Positions 37,772 to 48,555 are shown, counted from the first letter of the stretch. The stretch: 64,000 bases of DNA from Ramlibacter pinisoli (GCF_009758015.1 NZ_WSEL01000011.1:216424-280423), one strand, 5' to 3'. Translations and numbers: made by a program. The notes: generated from the sequence alone by a model not told the origin.

Positions 37772-39259
37772 ATGGCAGTGATGGCTAGATACCGGCTCGT
37801 CGCAATCGCGCTCGCCTGCACCGCGTGGAGCTTCGCCCAGGCCCAGTCTCCCGCCGTGCCCGGCGGCCCGGCACCGGTTGCCGTTGCTGCGCCTGCCGCC
37901 GCCGCGCCGCTCGAGCCGGCGGCCCCGGTGGCGCCCACGAGTGCCGCGGTGGCCGTGTCGGCAACGGCCACGCCCGCGGCCACTGCGGCCGTCGTGACGC
38001 AGGCACCCGCGCCGCTGACCGGTCCCACGCTGGTCCGGCAGGACACGCTCAATGGCGCCGACACGGCCTGGATGCTCACCGCGACCGCGCTGGTGCTGCT
38101 CATGACGCTGCCCGGCATCGCGCTGTTCTACGCCGGCATGGTGCGGCGCAAGAGCGTCCTCAACACCATGGCCAGCGTGGTCGCGATCACCGGCGTGGTG
38201 AGCCTGCTGTGGTTCGCCGTCAGCTACTCGCTGGCCTTCACGCCCGGCAATGGCTGGATCGGCAGCGGCAGCCGCCTGTGGTTCGGCGGCCTGGACTACG
38301 TCAAGGACACCGGCAAGGTGATGGTCAGCCACGTGGCGCCGAACGTGCCCGAGTCGGTCTACGCCATGTTCCAGCTCACCTTCGCCATCATCACCGCGGC
38401 CCTGGTGGTGGGCTCGTTCGTCGAGCGCATGAAGTTCTCGGCCATGCTGTGCTTCGTCGCGCTGTGGTCCGTGCTGGTCTACGCACCGATCGCGCACTGG
38501 GTCTGGGAGCCGGGCGGCTGGCTGGCCCAGTTGGGGGCACTCGACTTCGCCGGCGGCTCGGTGGTGCACATCAACGCCGGCATCGCGGGCCTGGTCTGCG
38601 CCTATTTCATCGGGCCGCGCCGCGGCTACGGGCGCGAGCCGTTCGAGCCGTACAGCCTGGGTCTCACGATGGCGGGCGCCGGCCTGCTGTGGGTCGGCTG
38701 GTTCGGCTTCAACGCCGGGTCGGCGGTGGCGGCGGACGGTCGTGCCGGCCTGGCGATGGCGGTCACGCACATCGCCGCCGCCGCCGGCGCGCTGGCCTGG
38801 ATGGCCGCCGAATGGCTGGTGCGCTCGCGGCCCTCGCTGCTCGGCCTGTGCTCGGGCGTCGTCGCCGGCCTGGTGGCCATCACGCCGGCCTCGGGCTACG
38901 TGACGCCCAGTTCGGCCCTCTTCATCGGCGCCGTCGCCGGCATCGCCTGCTACTGGGGCGCCACCGGCCTGAAGCGCCTGCTCGGCGCCGACGACTCGCT
39001 CGATGTCTTCGGCGTGCACGGCATCGGCGGCATCGTCGGCTGCCTGCTGACCGGCCTGCTGGCCAGCAAATCGGTCGCGGGCGTCGAAGGCAGCATCGTG
39101 GTGCAGGCCATCGGCGCCGTCGTGGTGCTGGCGTACAGCCTGGTGATGACCGCGCTCCTGCTCGTCGTCACCAAGGTCCTGGTGGGCCTGCGGGTCGACG
39201 AGCACAGCGAGCACAGCGGCCTGGACATCGCCCAGCACCGTGAACGGCTGGGCGCCTGA
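37772..39259 (+). CDS. amtB: Ammonium transporter AmtB
   Basis: A 495-residue Amt/MEP/Rh transporter. A signal-like segment (1-24, ending AQAQ) precedes a long Ala/Pro/Val-rich stretch to about residue 85, then eleven membrane helices. The pore histidines are in DFAGGSVVHINAG and VFGVHGIGG. It moves ammonium or ammonia across the inner membrane under nitrogen limitation. The usual PII gene glnK is not upstream. The leader is longer than in E. coli AmtB. Start ATG 37772 is preceded by GGAG; an ATG nine bases later is an alternative. Confidence 0.95.
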   Translation: MAVMARYRLVAIALACTAWSFAQAQSPAVPGGPAPVAVAAPAAAAPLEPAAPVAPTSAAVAVSATATPAATAAVVTQAPAPLTGPTLVRQDTLNGADTAWMLTATALVLLMTLPGIALFYAGMVRRKSVLNTMASVVAITGVVSLLWFAVSYSLAFTPGNGWIGSGSRLWFGGLDYVKDTGKVMVSHVAPNVPESVYAMFQLTFAIITAALVVGSFVERMKFSAMLCFVALWSVLVYAPIAHWVWEPGGWLAQLGALDFAGGSVVHINAGIAGLVCAYFIGPRRGYGREPFEPYSLGLTMAGAGLLWVGWFGFNAGSAVAADGRAGLAMAVTHIAAAAGALAWMAAEWLVRSRPSLLGLCSGVVAGLVAITPASGYVTPSSALFIGAVAGIACYWGATGLKRLLGADDSLDVFGVHGIGGIVGCLLTGLLASKSVAGVEGSIVVQAIGAVVVLAYSLVMTALLLVVTKVLVGLRVDEHSEHSGLDIAQHRERLGA

Positions 39260-39283
39260 GCGCCCGCACCATCAGGAGACGCC

Positions 39284-39697
39284 ATGCTGGCGAGCGAGAA
39301 ACTGGCGGTCGCCGCCCACCTGCACGTGCTGCTGCGCCGCAAGACGGGCCGCGTGACCGACACCGAGTGGATGGCGCAGAACGCGGAGTACGCCGCCGAG
39401 ATCGTGCGCTTCGCACGCGCCAAGGCCCTGGAGGACGGCCACCCGGACCTCGATGAATGGGCCGGCAAGCTCGAAGCCGCGGTCCTGGCCCACACGGCCT
39501 TGCCGCCGCGGCCGTTCGCACAGGCCGCCCTGCAGGCCATGCGCGGCCGGCCGGCCATGCCCGCTCCAGCGCCTGCGGCCGCGGCGGCGCCGCTGTCCGA
39601 GTTCCCGCCCGAGACCGGATTCGCCGAATCGACGCTCGACCCGGCGCGGCCCCCCAAGGACCCGGGCACGCCGCGCTACGTCGGCGGCATCCGCTGA
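39284..39697 (+). CDS. Hypothetical protein downstream of amtB
   Basis: A 137-residue acidic soluble protein with no family I can name. The N-terminal 85 residues look helical (SEKLAVAAHLHVLLRRKTGR, EYAAEIVRFARAK); the rest is Pro/Ala-rich, ending GTPRYVGGIR. It follows amtB by 24 bases with an AGGAGAC ribosome-binding site, so the two are probably cotranscribed. Confidence 0.75.
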   Translation: MLASEKLAVAAHLHVLLRRKTGRVTDTEWMAQNAEYAAEIVRFARAKALEDGHPDLDEWAGKLEAAVLAHTALPPRPFAQAALQAMRGRPAMPAPAPAAAAAPLSEFPPETGFAESTLDPARPPKDPGTPRYVGGIR

Positions 39698-39764
39698 CGC
39701 AGGCGCCGCGGCCCCGGTGCTACAGTGCCCGCGGGCCGCGTCGGCCACCGTTGGGAGGGGATTC

Positions 39765-40613
39765 ATGGGATCGAGATTCGCAGGGCCGGCGGCCCTGCCC
39801 GCCGCGCGCGCGCGCCAGGTCGCCTGGGCGGCCGCACTGGCCGCGGCGGCCACCGGCGCGCTGGCGCAGCCGATCGAGTTCACGGGCTCCGTCGGGGTGT
39901 CGCAGCGCCGGCTGCAGGAGCGCAGCGCCGGCGCGACGCTGCTGACCGAGCAGGGGCCGGTCGGCGTGCTGCAACTCGAAGGAACGCGCAACTACGCGGA
40001 CGGCAAGGCGCTGTCGGTGCGCTTCACCGCCCTGGGCGGCGATCTCGACTACGACGGCCAGACCCAGGCCGGTGCGCCGCTGTCGACGCGCTCGCGCCAC
40101 TCGGAGGCGGGCCTCGACCTGCTGGTGCGGCCACACGCGCCGGCGCCCTGGGGCGAGGCCTGGCTGACGCTCGGCTGGCTGGGCAACCGGCGCGACATCC
40201 GCAGCACGCCGGCCGCCACCGGGCTGCTGGAGGATTCGTCCTCGGTCTGGGCCGGCCTGCGCTGGCGCGCGCCCCAGCTGCCCGCGGCCGGCTGGCAGCT
40301 GCGCCCCGAGGTCGAGGGCCGCATCAGCGTGTGGCACCGCATCGACGTCGACTTCCGCGGCGCGCGCGAGCCGCTCGCCCTGCGGCCGCTGGACGACGCC
40401 TCGTTCGAGGGCGCGCGCCGGCGCCAGCTGGTGCTGCGGCTGGTGGGCTCCAGGCCCGAGTCGCCCTGGTCCTGGGCCCTCGAGTGGTCGCGCATCACGC
40501 AGGGCGAGAGCCCCAGCGCCCCCCTGACCGCCAATGGCGCCCCGGTGGGCACCGTGCGCCAGCCCGAGCTGTCGATCGAGGACTTCGGGCTGCGCGTGTC
40601 GCGCCGCTTCTAG
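39765..40613 (+). CDS. Putative outer-membrane beta-barrel protein
   Basis: A 282-residue exported protein: signal peptide about 1-35 (ending GALAQP), then alternating hydrophobic/polar strands (for example GVLQLEGTRNYADGKALSV and LRPEVEGRISVWHRI) and a C-terminal Phe in the last strand (LRVSRRF), the recognition signature for outer-membrane insertion. No named family recognised. It has a strong GGGAGGGG ribosome-binding site. It converges with the GMC oxidoreductase gene; both stop codons share the palindrome CTAG at 40610-40613. Confidence 0.75.
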   Translation: MGSRFAGPAALPAARARQVAWAAALAAAATGALAQPIEFTGSVGVSQRRLQERSAGATLLTEQGPVGVLQLEGTRNYADGKALSVRFTALGGDLDYDGQTQAGAPLSTRSRHSEAGLDLLVRPHAPAPWGEAWLTLGWLGNRRDIRSTPAATGLLEDSSSVWAGLRWRAPQLPAAGWQLRPEVEGRISVWHRIDVDFRGAREPLALRPLDDASFEGARRRQLVLRLVGSRPESPWSWALEWSRITQGESPSAPLTANGAPVGTVRQPELSIEDFGLRVSRRF

Positions 40614-42238
40614 CCCGCTTCGCGCACCACCCACTCGGCGGCCTTCTCGGCCATCATCAGCGTCGGCGAGTTGGTGTTGCCGCTGGTGATGGTGGGCATG
40701 GCGCCGGCGTCCACCACCCGCAGGCCGGCGACGCCGCGCACCCGCAGCTGCGAGTCGAGCACCGCCAGCGGGTCGTCGTCGCGCCCCATGCGGGTGGTGC
40801 CCACCGGGTGGAAGATGGTGGTGGCGATGTCGCCGGCCAGCCGCGCCAGTTCGGCGTCGCTCTGGTACTGCACGCCCGGCCGCCACTCGGTCGGCTGGAA
40901 GCGCGCCAGGGCGGGCTGGGCAACGATGCGGCGCGTCAGGCGCAGCGAGTCGGCCGCCACCTGCCGGTCCTCGGCGGTGCTGAGGTAGTTGGGCGCGATC
41001 GCCGGCGCGTCCTCGAAGCGGTTGCTGCGGATGCGCACCGTGCCGCGGCTGGTGGGATTGAGGTTGCAGACGCTGGCGGTGAAGGCGTTGAACGGGTGCA
41101 GCGGCTCGCCGAAGGCGTCCAGGCTGAGAGGCTGCACGTGGTACTCGACGTTCGGCCAGGGCTGCTCAGGCGTGCTGCGGGTGAAGGCGCCCAGCTGCGA
41201 CGGCGCCATGCTCATCGGCCCGCTGCGCTTGAGCAGGTACTCCAGCCCGATGCGCGCCTTGCCCCACCAGCTGTTGGCCAGGGTGTTGAGCGTCTCCACG
41301 CCCTGCACCTTGAACACCGCGCGGATCTGCAGGTGGTCCTGCAGGTTGCCGCCGACGCCGGGTGCATCGTGCAGCACCTCGATGCCATGGCGCTGCAGCA
41401 GGTCGGCCGGACCGATGCCGGACAGCTGCAGCAGCTGCGGCGAGCCGATCGCGCCGGCGCACAGCAGCACCTGGCGGGTGGCACGCACGTTCAGCAGTTC
41501 GTCGCCGGTCCAGACCTCGGCGCCGTCGCAGCGCAGCGCGCCGTCGGCGCCGGGCGCGATGTGCAGGCGCTTGACGTGCGCCCGCGTCCACATCTCGAAG
41601 TTGGGCCGGCCGTAGCAGATCGGCCGCAGGAAGGCCTTGGCGGTGTTCCAGCGCCAGCCGTTCTTCTGGTTGACCTGGAAGTAGCCGACCCCCTCGTTGC
41701 TGCCGCGGTTGAAGTCCTCGCTGTGCGGGATGCCGGCCTCCTGGGCCGCCTGCGCGAACGCATCGAGGATGTCCCAGCGCAGGCGCTGCCGCTCCACCCG
41801 CCACTCGCCGCCCACGCCGTGCACCGCGTCGGCGCCCTTGTAGTAATCCTCGTGCTTCTTGAAGTACGGCAGGCACTGCTCCCAGCGCCACGAGGCGTCG
41901 CCGGTGAGCTGGGCCCACTGGTCGTAGTCGCGCGACTGGCCGCGCATGTAGATCATGCCGTTGATGCTCGAGCTGCCGCCCAGCGTCTTGCCGCGCGGAT
42001 AGCGCAACTCGCGTCCGTTCAGGCCGGCGTCGGCCTCGGTGCGGTAGAGCCAATCGGTGCGCGGGTTCCCGATGCAGTACAGGTAGCCGACCGGGATGTG
42101 GATCCAGTGGTAGTCGTCCTTGCCCCCGGCCTCGATCAGCAGGACCCGCCGGCCAGGGTCGGCCGACAGGCGATTGGCCAGCAGGCAGCCCGCGGTGCCG
42201 GCGCCGATGATCACGTAGTCGAAGGTGGTGTCGCTCAC
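40610..42238 (-). CDS. GMC-family FAD oxidoreductase (choline dehydrogenase-like)
   Basis: A 542-residue GMC flavoenzyme. The FAD fold is YVIIGAGTAGCLLANRL (about 8-24). GMC signature 1 is around RGKTLGGSSSINGMIYMRG, signature 2 is GAIGSPQLLQLSGIGP, and the catalytic His-Asn pair lies in FHPVGTTRMG and SGNTNSPTLMMAEKAA. It oxidises an alcohol to an aldehyde. BetA-like similarity is evident, but the BetB and BetI partners are not here; the neighbour is a CoA-acylating aldehyde dehydrogenase, suggesting degradation of an alcohol to an acyl-CoA. GTG start. Confidence 0.92.
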   Translation of the reverse strand: MSDTTFDYVIIGAGTAGCLLANRLSADPGRRVLLIEAGGKDDYHWIHIPVGYLYCIGNPRTDWLYRTEADAGLNGRELRYPRGKTLGGSSSINGMIYMRGQSRDYDQWAQLTGDASWRWEQCLPYFKKHEDYYKGADAVHGVGGEWRVERQRLRWDILDAFAQAAQEAGIPHSEDFNRGSNEGVGYFQVNQKNGWRWNTAKAFLRPICYGRPNFEMWTRAHVKRLHIAPGADGALRCDGAEVWTGDELLNVRATRQVLLCAGAIGSPQLLQLSGIGPADLLQRHGIEVLHDAPGVGGNLQDHLQIRAVFKVQGVETLNTLANSWWGKARIGLEYLLKRSGPMSMAPSQLGAFTRSTPEQPWPNVEYHVQPLSLDAFGEPLHPFNAFTASVCNLNPTSRGTVRIRSNRFEDAPAIAPNYLSTAEDRQVAADSLRLTRRIVAQPALARFQPTEWRPGVQYQSDAELARLAGDIATTIFHPVGTTRMGRDDDPLAVLDSQLRVRGVAGLRVVDAGAMPTITSGNTNSPTLMMAEKAAEWVVREAG

Positions 42239-42299
42239 CCCGAAACTATCGCACGACTCAACCGGGCCCCGTCCGGGCGGCCGGCCCGGACCGGGCAGC

Positions 42300-43838
<1,539 letters not shown>

Positions 43839-43920
43839 GGCGGGGTGCGGGTCGGGGGGAAAGGAGCGCCAGTCTAGGCGCCGGTCCACCCTTTGCAAAG
43901 CGCATCCGGCTGATTACATT

Positions 43921-43936
43921 GTTCAGGATGTTGAAC
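43921..43936. promoter_or_regulatory. Inverted repeat at the lysR start
   Basis: GTTCA-N6-TGAAC, a palindrome that spans the ATG of the LysR gene (43928) in the 89-base spacer between it and mmsA. Its size suits a LysR half-site pair, and its position suggests autoregulation. Confidence 0.4.
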
Positions 43937-44875
43937 GATCCGCCGCCCGCCAAGGGCCCCGCCGCGCCCGCCTTCGCCGACCTGCACCTGCTGACCATCC
44001 TGGCCCACACCCGCAGCTACACCCAGGCCGCGCGCCGCCTGGGGGTTTCGAAGGCGTCGGTCAGCATGCGCATCGCCGAGCTGGAGCGCAGCGCCGGCGT
44101 GGCGCTGGTGCGCCGCACGACCCGCTCGGTCGCGCTCACCGAGGCCGGCGAGCAGCTGGTCGAGGAGACCCGCGGCGCCTTCGAGCGCATCGAGCAGAGC
44201 TTCGCCGGCGTGCGCGACCTGGCCGGCCACCCGCGCGGCCTGGTGCGCATGACGGCCCCGGTGGCGCTGGGGCGCCAGCACGTGGTGCCGACGCTGGCGC
44301 CGTTCCTGCGCCAGTACCCCGAGATCCGCCTCGAGCTGGACCTGAGCGACCGCTTCGTCAACCTGGCCCAGGAGGGCTACGACCTGGCGGTGCGCCACGG
44401 CCACGAGCCGCCCGACACCCATGTCGCGTGGACCCTGTGCGAGACCCGCTCGCTGCTGCTCGCCAGCCCCGACTACCTGCGCCGGCACGGCACGCCCGCG
44501 CAGCCGGCGGACCTGGTGCGCCACCAGTGCCTGCTGTACCTGCGCGGCCCGGCGGGCCAGAGCTGGTCGTTCGAGCGCGAGGGCCGCAAGCCCGGCGAGC
44601 CGGTCATCGTGCCGGTGCACGGGCCGCTGCGCGCCAACAACAGCGAGGCCCTGCGCGAGGCCGTGCTGGGCGGGCTGGGCATCGGCCTGCTGCCCGACTT
44701 CAGCGCCGGTTCCGAGCTGGCGGCGCGCCAGCTGGTGCGGGTGCTGCCCCAGTGGCGTCCGCGCGGCTTCTTCGGCGAGCGCATCTTCGCCATCCGGCCC
44801 TGGAGTGCCCACGTGCCGCGGGCCGTGCAGTGCCTGGTCGACCACCTGCGGACCGCGTTGCGGAACGGCTTCTGA
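43928..44875 (+). CDS. LysR-family regulator
   Basis: A 315-residue LysR regulator with the N-terminal winged helix (FADLHLLTILAHTRSYTQAARRLGVSKASVSMRIAELE, split here only for description) and an effector domain of the CrgA/DmlR-like type (LRANNSEALREAVLGGLGIGLLPDF). It is divergent from mmsA and the GMC oxidoreductase, the probable targets. The start chosen gives MLNDPPPAKG; a longer frame upstream would overlap mmsA. Confidence 0.92.
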   Translation: MLNDPPPAKGPAAPAFADLHLLTILAHTRSYTQAARRLGVSKASVSMRIAELERSAGVALVRRTTRSVALTEAGEQLVEETRGAFERIEQSFAGVRDLAGHPRGLVRMTAPVALGRQHVVPTLAPFLRQYPEIRLELDLSDRFVNLAQEGYDLAVRHGHEPPDTHVAWTLCETRSLLLASPDYLRRHGTPAQPADLVRHQCLLYLRGPAGQSWSFEREGRKPGEPVIVPVHGPLRANNSEALREAVLGGLGIGLLPDFSAGSELAARQLVRVLPQWRPRGFFGERIFAIRPWSAHVPRAVQCLVDHLRTALRNGF

Positions 44876-44960
44876 GGGCCGGCAGCCGTTTGGAGGACCA
44901 CGGCCAGCCCGGCAACGGCTAGGATGACCGCTTCCCCGCTCCGGCCCGCCCCTCCCGCAC

Positions 44961-46085
44961 ATGCAGGACGATCCGACGACGCCCCGACTCGAGCCCCCGG
45001 TGGCCGGCGATGCCCCGGCACGGATCCTCGGGCAGTGGACGGCCGCGCAGTTCGCCCGCCCGCGCCTGCTGCGCTCGCTGCAGCGGCACCTGGTTGCGGT
45101 CGGCGCCGGGGCGGCCTGGGACCTGCGTGGGGTGGACCGCCTGGACCATGTGGGCGCCCAGCTGCTCTGGGACCACTGGGGCGGCCGGCGGCCCGAGCGG
45201 CTGGAGGTGACGCCGGCGCAGCAGGCCGTGCTGGCGCGGATCGAGCAGTTCTGCTCCCAGCCGCCGGCGCGTCGGCGTCCGCGCGGCTGGCGCGGTGCGG
45301 TCACCGACTTCGGCGCCGGCGTCCTGCACGCCCTGCACGAACTGCGCGAGTTCGTGCGCCTGACCGGGCAGCTGGCCCTGGACATGCTGCGGTTGGCCCG
45401 CAAGCCGCACGAGGGACCCTGGCGCGACCTGTCCGGCCACCTGTACCGCATCGGTGCCACGGCGCTGCCCATCACCGCCCTGGTGGGCTTCCTCATCGGC
45501 GTGGTGCTGGCCTACCTGACCGCCAAGCAGCTGCGGCAGTTCGGCGCCGACGCCTACATCGTCGACATCCTGGGCGTGGCCCTGATCCGCGAACTGGGCC
45601 CGCTGCTGGCCGCCATCCTGGTCGCGGGCCGCTCCGGTTCGGCGATCACGGCGCAGATCGGCGTCATGCGGGTCACCGACGAACTCGATGCCATGGTCGT
45701 GATGGGCATCTCGCACAGCTTCCGCCTGGTGCTGCCGCGCGCCCTGGCGCTCGCCGCCGCCATGCCGCTCATCAGCGTGTGGACGACGCTGTGCGCGCTG
45801 GCCGGCGGCATGCTGGCGGCCGACATCGCGCTGGGCATCACGCCCTCGTACTTCCTGCGCGCCCTGCCCGAGGCGGTGCAGATCGGCAACCTGCTGCTGG
45901 CCACCGCCAAGTCGGTCATGTTTGGATTGCTGATCGCGCTGATCGGGTGCCACTACGGCCTGGGGGTGCAGCCCAATACCCAGAGCCTGGGCGAGGGGAC
46001 CACGTCCTCGGTCGTGACCTCGATCACCGTGGTCATCCTGGTCGATGCCCTGTTCGCGATCGCGTTCCAGGAAGTGGGATTCTGA
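44961..46085 (+). CDS. MlaE-family lipid ABC permease with N-terminal STAS-like domain
   Basis: A 374-residue permease. The first ~100 residues resemble a STAS domain (WDLRGVDRLDHVGAQLLWDHW); the rest has five or six membrane helices with MlaE-family blocks FLIGVVLAYLTAKQL, IRELGPLLAAILVAGRSGSA and IGVMRVTDELDAM. It forms the inner-membrane core of an MCE transport system for phospholipid or related hydrophobic molecules. It heads an operon with an ATPase, an MCE protein, a lipoprotein and a cyclic-nucleotide-binding protein. Confidence 0.93.
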   Translation: MQDDPTTPRLEPPVAGDAPARILGQWTAAQFARPRLLRSLQRHLVAVGAGAAWDLRGVDRLDHVGAQLLWDHWGGRRPERLEVTPAQQAVLARIEQFCSQPPARRRPRGWRGAVTDFGAGVLHALHELREFVRLTGQLALDMLRLARKPHEGPWRDLSGHLYRIGATALPITALVGFLIGVVLAYLTAKQLRQFGADAYIVDILGVALIRELGPLLAAILVAGRSGSAITAQIGVMRVTDELDAMVVMGISHSFRLVLPRALALAAAMPLISVWTTLCALAGGMLAADIALGITPSYFLRALPEAVQIGNLLLATAKSVMFGLLIALIGCHYGLGVQPNTQSLGEGTTSSVVTSITVVILVDALFAIAFQEVGF

Positions 46086-46087
46086 CC

Positions 46088-46912
46088 TTGCTCGAGCCGG
46101 CCGCGCTCGCCCAGATGCCGCCGGCCGGCGCGCCGATGATCGAGATCAGCGGGCTGAGCACCGTGTTCGAGCTGCCGGGCCGGCGCCTGACGGTGCACGA
46201 GAACCTCGACTTCAGCGTGCAGCGCGGCGAGGTGGTGTCGCTGGTGGGCGGCTCGGGGACCGGCAAGACCGTGCTGTTGCGCCAGATCCTGGGGCTGGAA
46301 CGGCCGACGGCGGGCGACGTCCGCCTGCTGGGCCAGCCGGTGGCCGAACTCGGCGAGCGCGGCGCATCGGCGCGCATCGGCATGCTGTTCCAGCACGGGG
46401 CCCTGTTCTCCGCCTTCAGCGTGCTCGAGAACATCGCCTTCCCGCTGCGCGAACTGCGCACGCTGCCGCGCTCGCTGGTGCGCGAGGCGGCGATGGTGAA
46501 GCTGCAGATGGTGGGGCTGCGGCCCGAGGACGGTGCCAAGATGCCGGCCGACCTGTCGGGCGGCATGATCAAGCGGGTGGCGCTGGCCCGCGCCCTCATC
46601 ATGGATCCGCCGCTGCTGCTGCTGGACGAGCCCACTGCCGGCCTCGACCCGGACAGCTCGGACGGCTTCGTCACGCTGCTGCGTTCGCTGCACCGCGAGC
46701 TGGCGCTCACGGTGGTGATGGTGACGCACGACCTCGACACGCTGTTCGAACTGTCGACCCGCATCGCGGTGCTGGCCGACCGCCGCGTCATCGTCGACGG
46801 CCCGCCGCGCGAGGTGATCGCCTTCCAGCACCCGTTCGTGCATGATTTTTTCCTCGGCCAGCGGGGCCAGCGCGCGATGGAACTGCTGCGCGAATACCCG
46901 TTTGCCGTCTAG
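46088..46912 (+). CDS. MlaF-type ABC ATPase
   Basis: A 274-residue ATPase with Walker A GGSGTGKT, signature LSGGMIKRVALARAL, Walker B LLLLDEPTAGLDP and H-loop VTHDLDTL. It powers the adjacent MlaE-like permease. The start is uncertain: TTG 46088, used here, has the best upstream purine run, but ATG 46115 or ATG 46136 (MIEISGLST) would also leave a complete ATPase. Confidence 0.93.
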   Translation: MLEPAALAQMPPAGAPMIEISGLSTVFELPGRRLTVHENLDFSVQRGEVVSLVGGSGTGKTVLLRQILGLERPTAGDVRLLGQPVAELGERGASARIGMLFQHGALFSAFSVLENIAFPLRELRTLPRSLVREAAMVKLQMVGLRPEDGAKMPADLSGGMIKRVALARALIMDPPLLLLDEPTAGLDPDSSDGFVTLLRSLHRELALTVVMVTHDLDTLFELSTRIAVLADRRVIVDGPPREVIAFQHPFVHDFFLGQRGQRAMELLREYPFAV

Positions 46913-46921
46913 GAGCTCCCG

Positions 46922-47899
46922 ATGGAAAACAAGGCCCACGCCCTCGCCGCCGGATTGTTCGTCCTGGCCCTCACCGCGCTGCTGCTGGTGCTGGGCGCGT
47001 GGCTGACGCGCGACCAGGGGCCGCGCGAGCGCTACGAGATCTCCACCCGCGAGCCGGTCACCGGCCTGCAGGCGCAGGCGCCGGTGCGCTACCGCGGCGT
47101 CGACGTCGGCAAGGTGGCCGAGATCGGCTTCGACCCCAAGGTGCAGGGCAACGTCCTGATCCGCCTGGACGTCGACCATGGGGCGCCCGTCACCGGCGAG
47201 ACCTTCGCCACCCTGTCGTTCCAGGGCGTCACCGGCCTGGCCTTCGTGCAGCTGGACGACTCGGGCAAGCCGTCGATACGGCTCGCGCCGGCCGACGGCG
47301 CGCCGCCCCGCATCCCGCTGCGGCCCGGGCTGCTGTCCAAGCTGACCGACAAGGGCGAGGCCATCCTGGGCCAGGTGGAGCAGATCACCGAGCGGCTGAA
47401 CCAGCTGGTCGACGGCCCCAACCAGCAGCGCCTCACCGAAGCGCTGGACAACATCGCGCGCGCCGCGGCCAACATCGGCACGCTCAGCGCCGACGTCGAC
47501 CGGACGCTCACCACGCAGTTCAGCCCGCAGCGGGTGGACATCCCCGCGCTGGTCAAGCGCGTCGACAGCACGCTGGCCTCGCTGCACGACACCTCCGAGC
47601 AGGCGCGCGTCACCATCGGTGAAATCAACCGCACCGCGGGCCGCCTGAACGAGAAGGACGGCCCCATCGACCGCCTGGCGATCGGCGCCGCGTCGCTGTC
47701 GCACGCGGCCGACTCGTTCAACCTGGCCACCTTGCCGCGCGTGAACCGCGTCACCGAGGACACCTCGCGCGCCGTGCGCCAGCTCAGCCGCACGGTCAAC
47801 GGCATCAACGACAACCCGCAATCGCTGATCTTCGGGACCGGACGGGTCGATCCCGGTCCGGGCGAGGCGGGCTTCACAGCACCGGGAGGGGCACGATGA
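46922..47899 (+). CDS. MCE-family (MlaD-like) substrate-binding protein
   Basis: A 325-residue protein with one N-terminal transmembrane helix (about 8-27) and an MCE domain (about 38-115) showing PVRYRGVDVGKVAEIGFDP. A long helical C-terminal part (140-290) follows, with LTEALDNIARAAANIG and repeated Asn/Thr-rich heptads. MCE proteins oligomerise into periplasmic rings or tubes that carry lipids. Length exceeds MlaD (about 180) and is closer to the longer MCE forms. It overlaps the following lipoprotein gene by 4 bases. Confidence 0.94.
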   Translation: MENKAHALAAGLFVLALTALLLVLGAWLTRDQGPRERYEISTREPVTGLQAQAPVRYRGVDVGKVAEIGFDPKVQGNVLIRLDVDHGAPVTGETFATLSFQGVTGLAFVQLDDSGKPSIRLAPADGAPPRIPLRPGLLSKLTDKGEAILGQVEQITERLNQLVDGPNQQRLTEALDNIARAAANIGTLSADVDRTLTTQFSPQRVDIPALVKRVDSTLASLHDTSEQARVTIGEINRTAGRLNEKDGPIDRLAIGAASLSHAADSFNLATLPRVNRVTEDTSRAVRQLSRTVNGINDNPQSLIFGTGRVDPGPGEAGFTAPGGAR

Positions 47900-48555
47900 A
47901 CCACGTTGCATCCAGCGCGCGCCGCCAGTGGCTGGCAAGCGCGGCGAGCCTGGCGCTGGCCGGTTGCGCCAGCGTCGTCGACAAGCCGCAGCGTCCGACG
48001 CTGTTCGACCTCGGGCCGATCGCGTCCGTGGCGCCGCCGCCCGAACGGCCCGGGCCGCGCGCGCCGCTGGTCATCCCGGAGATCGATGCCTCGGGCGCGC
48101 TGGACGGCTCGGCCATCCTGTACCGCCTGGCCTACTCCGACGACCACCAGCTGCGCGCCTACTCGATGTCGCGCTGGAGCGCGCCGGCGCCGCAGCTGGT
48201 GCGCCAGCGGCTGCGCCAGCAGCTCGGGCGCGAGCGGCCGGTGCTCACCCTCGACGAGAGCGCCGCCATCGCGCGCCAGGCCGGCGAGCCCCTGTACACG
48301 CTGCGCCTGGAGCTGGAGGAGTTCTCCCACGTGTTCGACACGCCCGAGCGCAGCCGCGGCGTGCTGCGGCTACGCGCCACGCTGCTGGCCAACACCGCCG
48401 CCGGCGAGGCGCTGCTCGGCCAGCGCAGCATCGGCGTCGAGGGTGTCGCGCCCAGCCCCGACGCTCCGGGCGGCGTGCGGGCGCTCACCGCCGCCACCGA
48501 CGCGGCGGCGCAGGACATCGGGCAATGGCTGCGGCAGGTGTCGGCACCGCGATGA
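47896..48555 (+). CDS. ABC-type transport auxiliary lipoprotein (PqiC-like)
   Basis: A 219-residue lipoprotein; lipobox LALAGC places the lipidated residue at Cys24. The mature part has the domain found with MCE transporters (FDLGPIASVAPP, then ILYRLAYSDDHQLRAYSMSRW). In Pqi-type systems PqiC sits in the outer membrane and caps the MCE tunnel; the same role is likely here. ATG overlaps the MCE gene stop. Confidence 0.92.
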   Translation: MNHVASSARRQWLASAASLALAGCASVVDKPQRPTLFDLGPIASVAPPPERPGPRAPLVIPEIDASGALDGSAILYRLAYSDDHQLRAYSMSRWSAPAPQLVRQRLRQQLGRERPVLTLDESAAIARQAGEPLYTLRLELEEFSHVFDTPERSRGVLRLRATLLANTAAGEALLGQRSIGVEGVAPSPDAPGGVRALTAATDAAAQDIGQWLRQVSAPR

